A stretch of DNA of 64,000 nucleotides from XBB1006 sp051877515 (GCA_051877515.1 JBJEIY010000017.1:124001-188000); one strand, 5' to 3'. Numbered from the stretch's first letter, positions 14,930 to 23,695 are shown. A program made the numbers and translations. Notes: generated by a model not told the origin, from the sequence alone.

Positions 14930-15091
14930 TATCAAGTGGAACGATCCTTTTTGTCGAAGAAGAATTGTTGGATTCTGACAGTTTATTTCTTAAGTGGTTT
15001 ATCACAAAGAGGTATATGTTTCGAACTATTTTATGGTATGGAGGCATTGGTTCCGAGCCTATAATCAAAGAGGTCCTTGTTCCGTGCAGGC

Positions 15092-15136
15092 GACCAGGCT
15101 GCGAAGTTAAGTAAGATGCAGGAACAGGGATAGAAA
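15092..15136 (+). repeat. prfA 3'-end direct repeat, copy 2
   Basis: Duplicate of 13950-13994 with one mismatch, without the rest of prfA. With the repeated terminator at 15221 it closes a duplicated segment of about 1.15 kb that carries the KilA-N gene. Confidence 0.85.
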
Positions 15137-15140
15137 AGCT

Positions 15141-15167
15141 GCGGACAGGGGACAGACCCCTGTCCGC
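15141..15167. repeat. Palindromic repeat, CGGACAGGGGAC family, copy 2
   Basis: GCGGACAGGGG / CCCCTGTCCGC around a 5-bp loop, directly after the second prfA tail. A separate perfect palindrome, CCCCCGAATTCGGGGG, lies at 15187-15202. Confidence 0.85.
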
Positions 15168-15220
15168 AATAAAAGAGAATCTAATCCCCCCGAATTCGGG
15201 GGAATTAAAGAACAAAAACT

Positions 15221-15257
15221 AAGACGGACTTTGACGCATGTCTCTGCCTGTCTTTTT
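15221..15257 (+). terminator. Degenerate second copy of the prfA terminator
   Basis: The first 22 bp equal 14057-14078. The right arm is degraded (GCCTGTCTT) but a long T-run remains, so it may still terminate weakly. Confidence 0.55.
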
Positions 15258-15258
15258 T

Positions 15259-15458
15259 TATATGATTATGAGGTTACACGCAGTAATATACATTTGCTTT
15301 AGCTAGATAAAGTGCTGGTGTGTAATATAGAATTGTGATACAATTAGACAATACTAGAGAAAGTTTTTTTGTACTTTATGTGGATATAACAAAACAAATA
15401 CGCGAAATTTACATGTACTATAACGAATAAATTTTCAAATTGGAAGGAGAACCAAGAA
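15259..15458. other. Intergenic stretch with operator-like palindrome
   Basis: AT-rich and without a supported gene. AATTGTGATACAATT (15331-15345) is a 15-bp palindrome whose right half could serve as a -10 (TACAAT). No RNA family is recognised. Confidence 0.35.
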
Positions 15459-15539
15459 ATGAAAAAGAAAGTTATAGTTGTCACGATGATGTTAGTATTG
15501 TGTATGTCCTTAACAGGATGCCAAAGCAAAGCTGCCTGA
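15459..15539 (+). pseudogene. Broken lipoprotein leader ORF (26 codons)
   Basis: ATG 15459 with GAAGGAGA upstream encodes a lysine-rich start, a hydrophobic core and the lipobox SLTGC, a normal lipoprotein signal peptide, but stops at TGA 15537 after five more residues. The next frame continues open (SETAEEIYNVKETKEK) up to the following gene, as if one base change had cut a longer lipoprotein. It could also be a genuine tiny lipopeptide. Confidence 0.4.
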
Positions 15540-15618
15540 AATGTCGGAGACGGCAGAAGAAATCTATAATGTAAAGGAAACAAAAGAAAAACAGAGTAGG
15601 AACGTAGGAGGTAAATAC

Positions 15619-16500
15619 ATGAGTAAAGAAACTAAAGTAAACATTTTTTGGATTATCATTTTTCTTGTGATTGCAGCAATATCCTTTTTTGGAGTGTCTC
15701 GTTGGGCAACTTCGGTTGATACATATAGTAAGATAATAGAAAGTTTGGATGATTTACAGAAAAAAGCACTGGGAATGACGACTGCGGCAGCAGGACTTGC
15801 TACCGGAGCCGCAGCCATTCCGGGAGAAACATTGACTCCTATTGCAAATAAGCTTGTAGATGTAGCCGGATATATGGTGATTGTTTATGTTGCTATTATT
15901 TTAGAAAAATATCTTTTGACATTAACGGGATTTGTGGCATTTAAAGTACTGATTCCCATTGGCGGCATTCTTGCTGCAGGAAGCAGAATTATGCGAGGAG
16001 AATTAGCCAGAACGGTGGCAGTAAAGCTGTCAAGCAAGTGCATGGTACTGGGATTATTGCTTTGGATACTGGTTCCTATAAGTGTGGAAGCAACAAATTT
16101 TATCAATAATACCTATCAGGATGCAGCGAATATTGAAACAGAATTAAGCGAAGTAACAAAAGAGGATTCGTCTGAAGAGTCAAATGAAAGTTCGGCGAAA
16201 GATAATAAAAATTTTTCAATAAAAGATACCATTTCAGACTTGTTTAATACTGTGGAAGAGAATGTAAAAGAGGCAGGTAAAGTTGTTGGTACCAAGGTGG
16301 AAGAGTTAAAGGACATTTTAAATCGGATGATTGAAGGTGTTGCAGTGATGATTGTAACTACTTGCGTTATTCCGCTATGTGTTTTGGTATTGTTTTTATG
16401 GATCTTTAAAACAGTGACAAGTATTAATATTCCCATTCCAACTACAAAGCAGCTTCCTAAAGCATCTGTATTTCTTGGAAGAGGAAAAGAGTCGGAATAA
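15619..16500 (+). CDS. Membrane protein of unknown function (293 aa)
   Basis: The frame opens at 15541, but GTAGGAGGT 8 bp before ATG 15619 fixes the start. The 293-residue product has a membrane segment at about residues 8-28, further ones near 80-105, 110-125 and 138-160, and a last one near 245-270. Between the last two lies a Ser/Glu/Lys-rich soluble stretch with helical heptads (about 165-235). The Ala/Gly-rich region near residue 55 could be a re-entrant loop. No family is recognised. It lies in the accessory patch beyond prfA and follows the broken lipoprotein leader. Confidence 0.72.
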   Translation: MSKETKVNIFWIIIFLVIAAISFFGVSRWATSVDTYSKIIESLDDLQKKALGMTTAAAGLATGAAAIPGETLTPIANKLVDVAGYMVIVYVAIILEKYLLTLTGFVAFKVLIPIGGILAAGSRIMRGELARTVAVKLSSKCMVLGLLLWILVPISVEATNFINNTYQDAANIETELSEVTKEDSSEESNESSAKDNKNFSIKDTISDLFNTVEENVKEAGKVVGTKVEELKDILNRMIEGVAVMIVTTCVIPLCVLVLFLWIFKTVTSINIPIPTTKQLPKASVFLGRGKESE

Positions 16501-16541
16501 GAGGTTATGCAGATAGAAGAGATTAAATTCTTGGACTTGGA

Positions 16542-16569
16542 TTGTAATTTGCATATTTTATGGTATAAT
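16542..16569 (+). promoter_or_regulatory. Promoter upstream of a possible small RNA or leader
   Basis: TTGTAA (16542-16547), 16-bp spacer, TATAAT (16564-16569). The predicted start near 16576 lies 45 bp before a terminator hairpin. Confidence 0.6.
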
Positions 16570-16575
16570 ACACAT

Positions 16576-16660
16576 TAGATAAGGCAATCGCCACAGAGTG
16601 GTTGACCAGTTTGGAATAAAAGCCTTCCCTTTCTCGTCAAAGTACAGGGAAGGTTTTTGT
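16576..16660 (+). ncRNA. Candidate small RNA or terminated leader (about 85 nt)
   Basis: A good promoter and a strong intrinsic terminator (16623-16653 plus T-run) frame about 85 nt with no ORF. Short hairpins (CCACAGAGTGG, TGGTTGACCA) lie in the 5' half. The next gene starts at 16711, so this may be an attenuating leader for the membrane protein-hydrolase pair. I recognise no riboswitch class. Confidence 0.35.
16621..16660 (+). terminator. Intrinsic terminator or attenuator before 16711
   Basis: CCTTCCCT (16623-16630) pairs with AGGGAAGG (16646-16653), followed by TTTTTG. Confidence 0.85.
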
Positions 16661-16710
16661 TTTGTATTACTGACCGATGAAATCTTTGCCTGGAATCTAT
16701 GGGGGTACTT

Positions 16711-17343
16711 ATGAAAATTAAAAATGGCTTTAAATCATATTCTATATTATTTCTTGTGGGCATTTTAGCAGGTATTATATGCAGGCTATCGGACTTCTTC
16801 CCTTATGAGAGTCTGTGGAGTTTGTCGTCAATTGCAACCATGTTCGGCTTTTGGATTGCGAGTGTAAGTGTAATCACATATTGCAGTTCGTCCAACAGAG
16901 GTGCCTTTCTAAATTCGTTTCTTTATATGTTTGGCATGACTATCAGCTTCTATGGGCTGAAATACATACTGGGATTTTTCAGCGAACGTTTTTCCGGCGA
17001 ATTCCCGACCATGTTGTTTATTGCATATTCTGTGATGTCTGTTGTATGCGGTATCGGAAGTGGTATACTCTATTTCTGGAACAAGGATAATCTGTTAGGC
17101 TCCGTACTTTGTGCCCTGCCGGCAAGTGGTATGTTGGCAGAAGCAATTGGCTGTTTGATTGTGCTTTTGAAACGGCAGATGCTTCTTGGACAGACGCTGT
17201 TTGATTTTCTGTTTGCACTGATTTTTGGGGTTCTGCTATTTAGAAAGGCCTCCAGCAAAGTTGCGTATTTTGTTACGCTGGCTATTATCACGGGTGCGGT
17301 ATTTTGTGTGATCTATCTACCAAGTTGTATAGGAGGGTACTAA
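16711..17343 (+). CDS. Polytopic membrane protein of unknown function (210 aa)
   Basis: ATG 16711 fits GGGGGT 6 bp upstream better than the in-frame ATG 16699. The 210-residue protein consists almost wholly of hydrophobic segments (about six to seven) with short loops, and Arg/Lys residues near the cytoplasmic ends. It resembles uncharacterised DUF6518-type membrane proteins, but I cannot confirm this. Its stop abuts the start of the hydrolase gene at 17344, so the two are cotranslated. Confidence 0.75.
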   Translation: MKIKNGFKSYSILFLVGILAGIICRLSDFFPYESLWSLSSIATMFGFWIASVSVITYCSSSNRGAFLNSFLYMFGMTISFYGLKYILGFFSERFSGEFPTMLFIAYSVMSVVCGIGSGILYFWNKDNLLGSVLCALPASGMLAEAIGCLIVLLKRQMLLGQTLFDFLFALIFGVLLFRKASSKVAYFVTLAIITGAVFCVIYLPSCIGGY

Positions 17344-17961
17344 ATGAAACAGTTAGTAATATATGTACATGGCAAAGGCGGTAGTGCAGAGGAAGCGAAG
17401 CATTATCAGCCTTTCTTTGCTGAAAGTGATGTGATTGGTTTTGACTATCAATCACAGAATCCCTGGGAAGCGAAAAGCGAGTTTTCTTGTTTCTATGATT
17501 TGTACAGCAAGGGATATGATTCGGTTATTTTGATCGCAAACAGCATAGGAGCTTTTTTATCCATGAATGCACTTGCTGAAAAGAAGATTTCTCAAGCCAT
17601 GTTTATTTCTCCCATTGTAAATATGGAAAAATTAATTACGGATATGATGATGTGGTCAAATGTAACAGAAAATGAGTTACAAAGTAAAAAAGAGATTCCC
17701 ACGGAGTTTGGGGAGACATTATCTTGGGATTATTTGTGTTATGTGCGAAAACATCCGATTGAATGGAGCATCCCAACATGTATCTTATATGGCGGAAAGG
17801 ATAACTTAACTTCCAGAGAAACCATATCCGAGTTTTCAGATCGAATCGGCGCAACACTCACTGTAATGGAAGACGGAGAACACTGGTTTCATACAGATGT
17901 GCAGATGAAGGTTCTTGACGATTGGATTAGCAATTCAATTCCATTATCCCCAATTTGTTGA
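17344..17961 (+). CDS. Alpha/beta-hydrolase
   Basis: Starts immediately after the preceding TAA, with AGGAGGG upstream. The 205 residues show the alpha/beta-hydrolase pattern: oxyanion strand VIYVHGKGG at the N-terminus, nucleophile elbow ANSIGA (Ser near 75, with Ala replacing the first Gly), acid in YGGKDNL and base in GEHWFHT. No signal peptide, so it is cytoplasmic. Small serine hydrolases of this type act on esters; the substrate is unknown. A strong terminator follows. Confidence 0.88.
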   Translation: MKQLVIYVHGKGGSAEEAKHYQPFFAESDVIGFDYQSQNPWEAKSEFSCFYDLYSKGYDSVILIANSIGAFLSMNALAEKKISQAMFISPIVNMEKLITDMMMWSNVTENELQSKKEIPTEFGETLSWDYLCYVRKHPIEWSIPTCILYGGKDNLTSRETISEFSDRIGATLTVMEDGEHWFHTDVQMKVLDDWISNSIPLSPIC

Positions 17962-17976
17962 AAAAGAAAATTAATT

Positions 17977-18015
17977 GCCCTATATCAGTTTCATGGCTGA
18001 TGTAGGGCGCTTTTT
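17977..18015 (+). terminator. Terminator after the hydrolase gene
   Basis: GCCCTATATCAG pairs with CTGATGTAGGGC (one mismatch), then GCTTTTT. Confidence 0.88.
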
Positions 18016-18082
18016 GTATGCAGATGTTCAAGCATGCGGGCCCAGAGGGAGCTCCGAAGGAGCACATTTCCGGAGGCGCCGC

Positions 18083-18132
18083 CGGACAGGGGGCTGCCCC
18101 CCCTGTCCGATGTGTCCGATGCCCCCTGTCCG
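18083..18132. repeat. Palindromic repeat, CGGACAGGGGAC family, copy 3 (degenerate, doubled)
   Basis: CGGACAGGGGG with two right-hand arms (CCCCCCTGTCCG and CCCCCTGTCCG) in a GC-rich stretch. The two right arms show partial duplication of the element. Nothing else is evident in the 17.96-18.27 kb gap. Confidence 0.75.
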
Positions 18133-18270
18133 AGAGAGGAGTTCCAATAGGAAATGAGAAAACCTAAAAAATGGACACAATTGAATGTAAAATCCACCTA
18201 TTTAAGGACGGTTGATTCAGGTAGAATAGCAGTATGCAAATGGTAATGGAAGTGAAGGAGAGAATGGAAA

Positions 18271-19191
18271 ATGATACAAAAGCAGGAAAACATGATTGCG
18301 ATTGATCATCTGAGTAAGAGCTTTGGAACGGTGAAGGCAGTAAATGACTTAAGCTTTCGGGTGAAAAAGGGAGAATTGTTTGCATTTCTTGGTGTGAACG
18401 GTGCAGGAAAAAGCACAACGATTTCCATGATCTGCGGACAATTAAGCCCTGATGGTGGAAGCATTAAGGTAAATGGCCGGGATCCAAAGGCGGAGGGAAA
18501 ACAGATCAAGGAGCAGATCGGCGTGGTATTCCAGGACAGTGCATTGGACAAACCGCTGACCGGCAGAGAAAATCTAAGAAGCAGAGCCGCCCTGTATGGA
18601 ATAACAGGAGCAGCATTTGATAAACGGTTGCAGGAACTGATTGACATTTTTGCACTGCAGGAATTTATCGACCGCCCGGTAGGAAAGCTTTCCGGCGGAC
18701 AAAGAAGACGGCTTGATATAGCCAGAGCGCTGATCCACAGACCGCAGTTATTGATTTTGGATGAGCCCACAACCGGACTGGATCCCCAGACCAGGAAAAT
18801 GATCTGGAACATCATTGAGAATCTGCGCATGAGTGAGGGACTTACTGTTTTTCTCACAACGCATTACATGGAGGAAGCGGCTGCAGCCGGTTTTGTAGTG
18901 ATTATTGATCATGGATGCATTGCGGCGGAAGGAACGCCCTATGAATTAAAAAATGAGTATGTAAAAGATTACCTTTCCCTTTATGGAGTAACGAAACAAG
19001 AAGTAGAATCCCTTGGCATGGAGTATGAGGAAATCCGGGATGGATACAGGATGGCAATCAATTCTCCCATGGATGCCACCAGGCTGATCATAGAGAATGC
19101 ATCGGTATTTCGTGACTATGAAATTGTGAAAGGCGGAATGGATGATGTGTTTTTATCTGTAACCGGAAAAAAACTTGGAGGTGAACAATAG
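18271..19191 (+). CDS. ABC-2 exporter ATPase (DrrA-like)
   Basis: A 306-residue nucleotide-binding subunit: Walker A GVNGAGKST near residue 45, Q-loop VVFQDS, signature LSGGQRRR near 150, Walker B LLILDEPTTGLD and the switch His in TTHYMEEA. A C-terminal extension of about 80 residues is typical of drug-export subunits of the DrrA/CcmA group. It energises the membrane subunit encoded immediately downstream, with a 1-base overlap. The cargo is unknown; context with a UvrA-like ATPase suggests a DNA-binding or drug-like compound. Confidence 0.95.
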   Translation: MIQKQENMIAIDHLSKSFGTVKAVNDLSFRVKKGELFAFLGVNGAGKSTTISMICGQLSPDGGSIKVNGRDPKAEGKQIKEQIGVVFQDSALDKPLTGRENLRSRAALYGITGAAFDKRLQELIDIFALQEFIDRPVGKLSGGQRRRLDIARALIHRPQLLILDEPTTGLDPQTRKMIWNIIENLRMSEGLTVFLTTHYMEEAAAAGFVVIIDHGCIAAEGTPYELKNEYVKDYLSLYGVTKQEVESLGMEYEEIRDGYRMAINSPMDATRLIIENASVFRDYEIVKGGMDDVFLSVTGKKLGGEQ

Positions 19192-20087
19192 TGAGAACCG
19201 TTTTTTCAATGATAAACAGGAACCGAAAATTATTTTTCAGAGATAAGGGAATGTTTTTTTCTTCGTTGATCACCCCCATCATTCTGATTGTTTTATATGC
19301 CACATTTCTTGCTAAGGTTTATAAGGATTCCTTTACAGCAAATATCCCTGCAGTGATGGATATTTCGGACAAACTGATCAACGGAACGGTTGCAGGGCAG
19401 CTTGCGGCAGCACTTTTGGCAGTCAGTTGTGTAACGGTAACCTTCTGTGTAAATCTGACCATGGTACAGGATCGTGCCTTCGGCACAAGAAAAGATTTCG
19501 ATGTATCACCGGTAAGAAAACCATTGATCTATCTGGGATATTTCTTTTCCACAGTCTTGAATTCTCTGATGGTCAACCTTCTGGCACTGGCATTGTGTCT
19601 GGGATACATCGGAAGGATGGGTTGCTATCTGTCTGCAGGTGATGTCATGTTATTGATTCTTGACATGATCTTTCTGGTCCTTTTTGGAACGGTTCTTTCC
19701 AGCATCGTATGTTTTCCACTGAAAACCCAGGGGCAGATGTCGGCAGTGGGAACCATTGTCAGTGCCGGATACGGATTTGTATGCGGTGCTTATATGCCAA
19801 TCTCAAATTTTGGAGAAGGACTTCAGAAGGTCATGAGTTATTTCCCGGGAACCTATGGAACCTCACTGATTAAGAACCATATGCTTCGGGGCGTGTTTGA
19901 AGCGATGGAAGAGGAAGGCTTTCCGGAAGAAGTTATAACGGGGATCGCAGATTCCCTGGACTGCAATCCGGTATTTCACGGAACTGTGGTGGAACCGAAA
20001 TACATGATGCTGATCATGGTGGGAACCATTCTCGTGTTAGGCGGGATTTATCTTCTGATTACCGCGTTGCCGGAGAAAAAGAGGTAA
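19191..20087 (+). CDS. ABC-2 exporter membrane subunit (DrrB-like)
   Basis: GTG 19191 overlaps the ATPase stop (TAGTG), with GGAGGTGA upstream. The 298-residue protein has an N-terminal cytoplasmic amphipathic helix, then six hydrophobic segments (near residues 22-42, 65-90, 110-135, 140-165, 175-195 and 265-285). A large soluble loop before the last segment (about 205-260) is usual for ABC-2 permeases. It forms the exporter with the preceding ATPase and ends 4 bp before the UvrA-like gene. Confidence 0.93.
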   Translation: MRTVFSMINRNRKLFFRDKGMFFSSLITPIILIVLYATFLAKVYKDSFTANIPAVMDISDKLINGTVAGQLAAALLAVSCVTVTFCVNLTMVQDRAFGTRKDFDVSPVRKPLIYLGYFFSTVLNSLMVNLLALALCLGYIGRMGCYLSAGDVMLLILDMIFLVLFGTVLSSIVCFPLKTQGQMSAVGTIVSAGYGFVCGAYMPISNFGEGLQKVMSYFPGTYGTSLIKNHMLRGVFEAMEEEGFPEEVITGIADSLDCNPVFHGTVVEPKYMMLIMVGTILVLGGIYLLITALPEKKR

Positions 20088-20091
20088 GAAA

Positions 20092-22326
20092 ATGGAACCA
20101 ATTAAAATACGAGGTCTAAAGCAGAATAATCTGAAAAACATTTCACTGGATATTCCGAAGAATAAAATTGTTGTTTTTACCGGAGTTTCCGGTTCGGGTA
20201 AATCAAGTATTGTATTTGATACGGTTGCTGCAGAAAGCCAGCGCCAGATGAATGAAACCTATAGCGCATGGGTTAGAGGCAGATTACCGAAGTACGAGAA
20301 ACCAAATGTAGAGTGGATGGATAACTTGAATCCATCTGTTATCATTGATCAGTCGCGCCTTGGGGGCAATGCAAGATCCACCGTGGGTACGATCAGTGAT
20401 ATGTATTCTCTTTTACGGTTGTTGTTTTCCAGGATCGGATCGCCAAAAGTAGGCCCTGCGTCCTATTTTTCCTTTAACAATCCAAACGGAATGTGTCCGA
20501 CCTGTGCCGGGATCGGAAAGATCATGGATTTTGATATGAATAATCTGATCGATGCGGAAAAAACATACGAGGAAGGTTGTTTTAATCTTCCGGCCTTTGG
20601 AAAAGGGAATTATTACTGGAAGATCTATCGGCGCCCGGAGTATTTTAGAACGGATATCCCTTGGAAAGACCTGACAGAAGAGGAACAGAATATTCTGTTA
20701 TATGGCAGCAGGACCAAAGGCGGGGAAAGGCTTGATAAAAAGTTAGAGGGTGTTTACAATCAGTTTAAGAGACTGGTTCTTATGAAAGGTGTTGAGGAAC
20801 AGACCGATTACACTTTGAAAAAAATAAGCAGATTCCTGTATGAGTGCGAATGCCCTGATTGCAAAGGCAAGCGTTTGAATCAGAATGCGCTCTCATGTAA
20901 AATAAACGGATATAGCATCTTTGACATGTGTCAGATGGAGTTTTCCAAACTTCGTGAGGAACTGGAAAACATAAAGGATGAAAGGGCAGTAACGATCCTG
21001 GAACAGTTAAAGGCATCCCTGGATCGTATGATCGAGATTGGTCTGCCTTACCTTTTTATGAACAGAGAGAGTTCGACACTCTCAGGTGGAGAGGCACAGC
21101 GTCTGAAACTTGTAAGATATATGGGTAGTTCACTTTGTGGGATGATCTATATTTTTGATGAGCCAAGTACGGGAATGCATCCCAGAGATGTGCATCGCAT
21201 GGTGCACCTGTTAAAGAGTCTTCGGGACAAAGGTAACACGGTGCTTGTTGTGGAGCATGATAAGGATATTATCAGTATTGCGGATGAAGTAATTGATATT
21301 GGCCCATTGGCAGGAAAGAACGGAGGACAGGTTTTATTCCAGGGAAGCTATGAGGATCTGCTGATAAGCGGAACCAAGACAGGAAATGCACTGTCGTCAG
21401 AGATACCGGTTAAGGAAAAAGTGCGTACACCAAAGGGATTTCTGGAGGTCAGAGACGCTACACTTCACAATCTTAAGCATGTGGATGTGGATATACCGCT
21501 TGGGATTCTGACTGTGGTTACGGGAGTGGCCGGAAGCGGAAAGTCGTCACTGATAAGAGATGTTTTTGCAAAGCAGTACGAGGATCAGGTGGTGTTGATC
21601 GATCAAAGTGCCATTACTGCAACAGGGCGATCTACTGTCTGTACATTTTTAGGCTTCTTTGATGAGATCAGGAAAGTGTTTGCAACAAAGAACCATGCGG
21701 ATCGTAGTCTTTTTACATTTAATGGGAAAGGGGCATGTCCACACTGTAAAGGCCGCGGTGTCATTACGACAGAACTTGTTTTTATGGAACCGGTTACAAC
21801 GGTCTGTGAGCATTGCAACGGTACAAGGTACAGTGAGGAAGCATTACAGTATACGGTGAATGGGAAAACCATTGTGGATGTACTTGCCATGAGTGTTGAG
21901 GAGGCGTTGCCGTTTTTTGCGGATAATAAGAAGATCACCGGGATGCTGGGCGCACTGATGGAGGTTGGTCTGCCGTATATTTCACTGGGACAACCCCTGT
22001 CTACTTTTTCCGGCGGTGAACGTCAGAGAGTGAAGCTGGCGCAGAACATTAAGAAGAAAGGCAATATCTATATTCTGGATGAGCCCACCACCGGCCTTCA
22101 TGCTGCAGATATTGAAAACATTGTAGAGATTCTGGAATCCATTGTTGATCGGGGAAATACAGTGATTGTGATTGAGCATAATACGGATGTTATGAAACTG
22201 GCAGACTACATCATTGATGTAGGACCGGACGGCGGAACAAAAGGCGGGGAAATCGTATTTACCGGAACCCCGAAAGAGATGATAGAGAATGGAACGACCA
22301 TAACGGCGAAGTATCTAAGAAAGTAG
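20092..22326 (+). CDS. Short UvrA-like ATPase (UvrA2/DrrC type)
   Basis: A 744-residue protein with two UvrA-type ABC modules: Walker A GVSGSGKSS (31-39) and GVAGSGKSS in the second half, signatures LSGGEAQRL and FSGGERQRV, Walker B IFDEPSTGMH and ILDEPTTGLH. Zinc Cys pairs appear as CPTC, CPDC and CPHC..CEHC. Housekeeping UvrA is about 940 residues; the missing 200 correspond to the UvrB-binding and insertion domains. Short paralogues are known from drug-resistance loci (for example DrrC for daunorubicin), where they release drug from DNA. The operon with a DrrAB-type exporter supports that role here. Confidence 0.92.
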   Translation: MEPIKIRGLKQNNLKNISLDIPKNKIVVFTGVSGSGKSSIVFDTVAAESQRQMNETYSAWVRGRLPKYEKPNVEWMDNLNPSVIIDQSRLGGNARSTVGTISDMYSLLRLLFSRIGSPKVGPASYFSFNNPNGMCPTCAGIGKIMDFDMNNLIDAEKTYEEGCFNLPAFGKGNYYWKIYRRPEYFRTDIPWKDLTEEEQNILLYGSRTKGGERLDKKLEGVYNQFKRLVLMKGVEEQTDYTLKKISRFLYECECPDCKGKRLNQNALSCKINGYSIFDMCQMEFSKLREELENIKDERAVTILEQLKASLDRMIEIGLPYLFMNRESSTLSGGEAQRLKLVRYMGSSLCGMIYIFDEPSTGMHPRDVHRMVHLLKSLRDKGNTVLVVEHDKDIISIADEVIDIGPLAGKNGGQVLFQGSYEDLLISGTKTGNALSSEIPVKEKVRTPKGFLEVRDATLHNLKHVDVDIPLGILTVVTGVAGSGKSSLIRDVFAKQYEDQVVLIDQSAITATGRSTVCTFLGFFDEIRKVFATKNHADRSLFTFNGKGACPHCKGRGVITTELVFMEPVTTVCEHCNGTRYSEEALQYTVNGKTIVDVLAMSVEEALPFFADNKKITGMLGALMEVGLPYISLGQPLSTFSGGERQRVKLAQNIKKKGNIYILDEPTTGLHAADIENIVEILESIVDRGNTVIVIEHNTDVMKLADYIIDVGPDGGTKGGEIVFTGTPKEMIENGTTITAKYLRK

Positions 22327-22332
22327 AGGTTG

Positions 22333-22361
22333 TTGGTTTTTGGACTGCTTTGTGCTATGAT
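22333..22361 (+). promoter_or_regulatory. Possible promoter of the two-component operon
   Basis: TTGGTT (22333-22338), 17-bp spacer, TATGAT (22356-22361), 30 bp before the kinase start. Confidence 0.4.
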
Positions 22362-22390
22362 TTAGACACTTAAAAAGGGGGAGAAAGACT

Positions 22391-23695
22391 ATGCTGCGGA
22401 TGGAAATAGCTCTGTTTTTGGTGTTGGCCTTTGTGGCTTACATTTATTTTTCGACGGAGAAGGAGCAGGCGGTGCTGCATAAAACCTTTGCGGGGTTGCT
22501 GGTATGTGCTCTGGTGCATCTGGTCCTGGACGGCATCACCGTCTATACGGTGAACCATCTGGAAACTGTGCCGCAGTTACTGAACGATGCCGTACACCGG
22601 CTGTTTTTGGGCAGCATGGCGCTGGTGATCTATCTTTTTTATCAGTATATTGCCATTCTGGTTGAGGAGGAAACGGGAAAACCCCGGCGGTTGGACTTAC
22701 CGGCCCGCATTTTTCTGGGGGGAGCACTTCTTGGAAATTTCCTGCTTCCGATTTCTTATACGGTAACTCCTGAGGGAAACTATTCATCCGGACCTTATAT
22801 GCTGGTTCCCTATGGAGCAGTTGTTTTTTATTTGTTACTTTGTGCCGGGCTTCTGGCTGTTAATTGGAAACAGATTGAGAAAAAGAAAAAAACGGCCATC
22901 GGAATCGCGCTTGTGATTGAATGCATTGTATGTGTTCTCCAGGGGCTGTACCATACCTGGCTCATCAGTGGCATGGGAATTACCCTGATGACCCTGTCAT
23001 TTTACCTGACGCTGGAAAACCCCGAGGCGCTGCGGGCGGAACTGACGGAGCAGAAGATGTCCATGCTATATCTGAAAAGCCAGGTGAACCCTCATTTTCT
23101 CTATAATACACTGGATACCATCCGGATTCAGGCCAGTCTGAATGGAGACGAGAAGGTGGCAGGTCTGCTGCTGCGTCTGGTGGATTTCTTCCGGTTCAGC
23201 GTCAAAGTGGACCATCCTATGGTTACTTTGGATGACGAGATGGAACTGCTGGAAGCTTATATGGAGCTGATGTGCTACCGCTATCCGGAGTTGAATTGTC
23301 AATATGACATCGATCCTGACCTGGGTGGCGTTTCGGTACCGAACTTCATTTTGCAACCCATTGTGGAAAACAGTCTGCTCCATGGTCTGAAGAATAAGGG
23401 TTATCGGGGAGAGGTGACGATTTCTGCCGGAAAAACCGAGGACGGAAAGCTGGAGATCTGTGTACGGGATACAGGCAGCGGTTTTGAACAGGGGAAAAAA
23501 GAGGTCATTGATGAAATGCTGCAAAGATATGCAAGTCAACCGCCAAAGCTTACCGGCAACAGCATCGGCATTCTGAATGTGCAGAAGCGGATCAAGCTGC
23601 TCTGTGGACGGGAATACGGTCTGTCCTATACCAATAATGAGGCGGAAGGCGTGACAGCTCATATTTTGCTGCCGCTGAAGGAGGAGATGGAATGA
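22391..23695 (+). CDS. YesM/LytS-type sensor histidine kinase
   Basis: A 434-residue protein. The first 220 residues contain about six hydrophobic segments and no large extracellular domain, so sensing probably occurs in or near the membrane. The His_kinase domain has SQVNPHFLYNTLDTIR with the phosphorylated His at 235, and the HATPase has the N box QPIVENSLLHGL and the G box DTGSGF. This is the PF06580-type kinase class. Its stop overlaps the YesN-type regulator by 4 bp (ATGA). The signal is unknown, and no transporter gene is adjacent to suggest one. Confidence 0.93.
   Translation: MLRMEIALFLVLAFVAYIYFSTEKEQAVLHKTFAGLLVCALVHLVLDGITVYTVNHLETVPQLLNDAVHRLFLGSMALVIYLFYQYIAILVEEETGKPRRLDLPARIFLGGALLGNFLLPISYTVTPEGNYSSGPYMLVPYGAVVFYLLLCAGLLAVNWKQIEKKKKTAIGIALVIECIVCVLQGLYHTWLISGMGITLMTLSFYLTLENPEALRAELTEQKMSMLYLKSQVNPHFLYNTLDTIRIQASLNGDEKVAGLLLRLVDFFRFSVKVDHPMVTLDDEMELLEAYMELMCYRYPELNCQYDIDPDLGGVSVPNFILQPIVENSLLHGLKNKGYRGEVTISAGKTEDGKLEICVRDTGSGFEQGKKEVIDEMLQRYASQPPKLTGNSIGILNVQKRIKLLCGREYGLSYTNNEAEGVTAHILLPLKEEME

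Noticed and set aside
20092..22326. Housekeeping UvrA
   Set aside because: At 744 residues it lacks the UvrB-binding region and is in operon with an exporter, so it is read as a UvrA2/DrrC-type paralogue.
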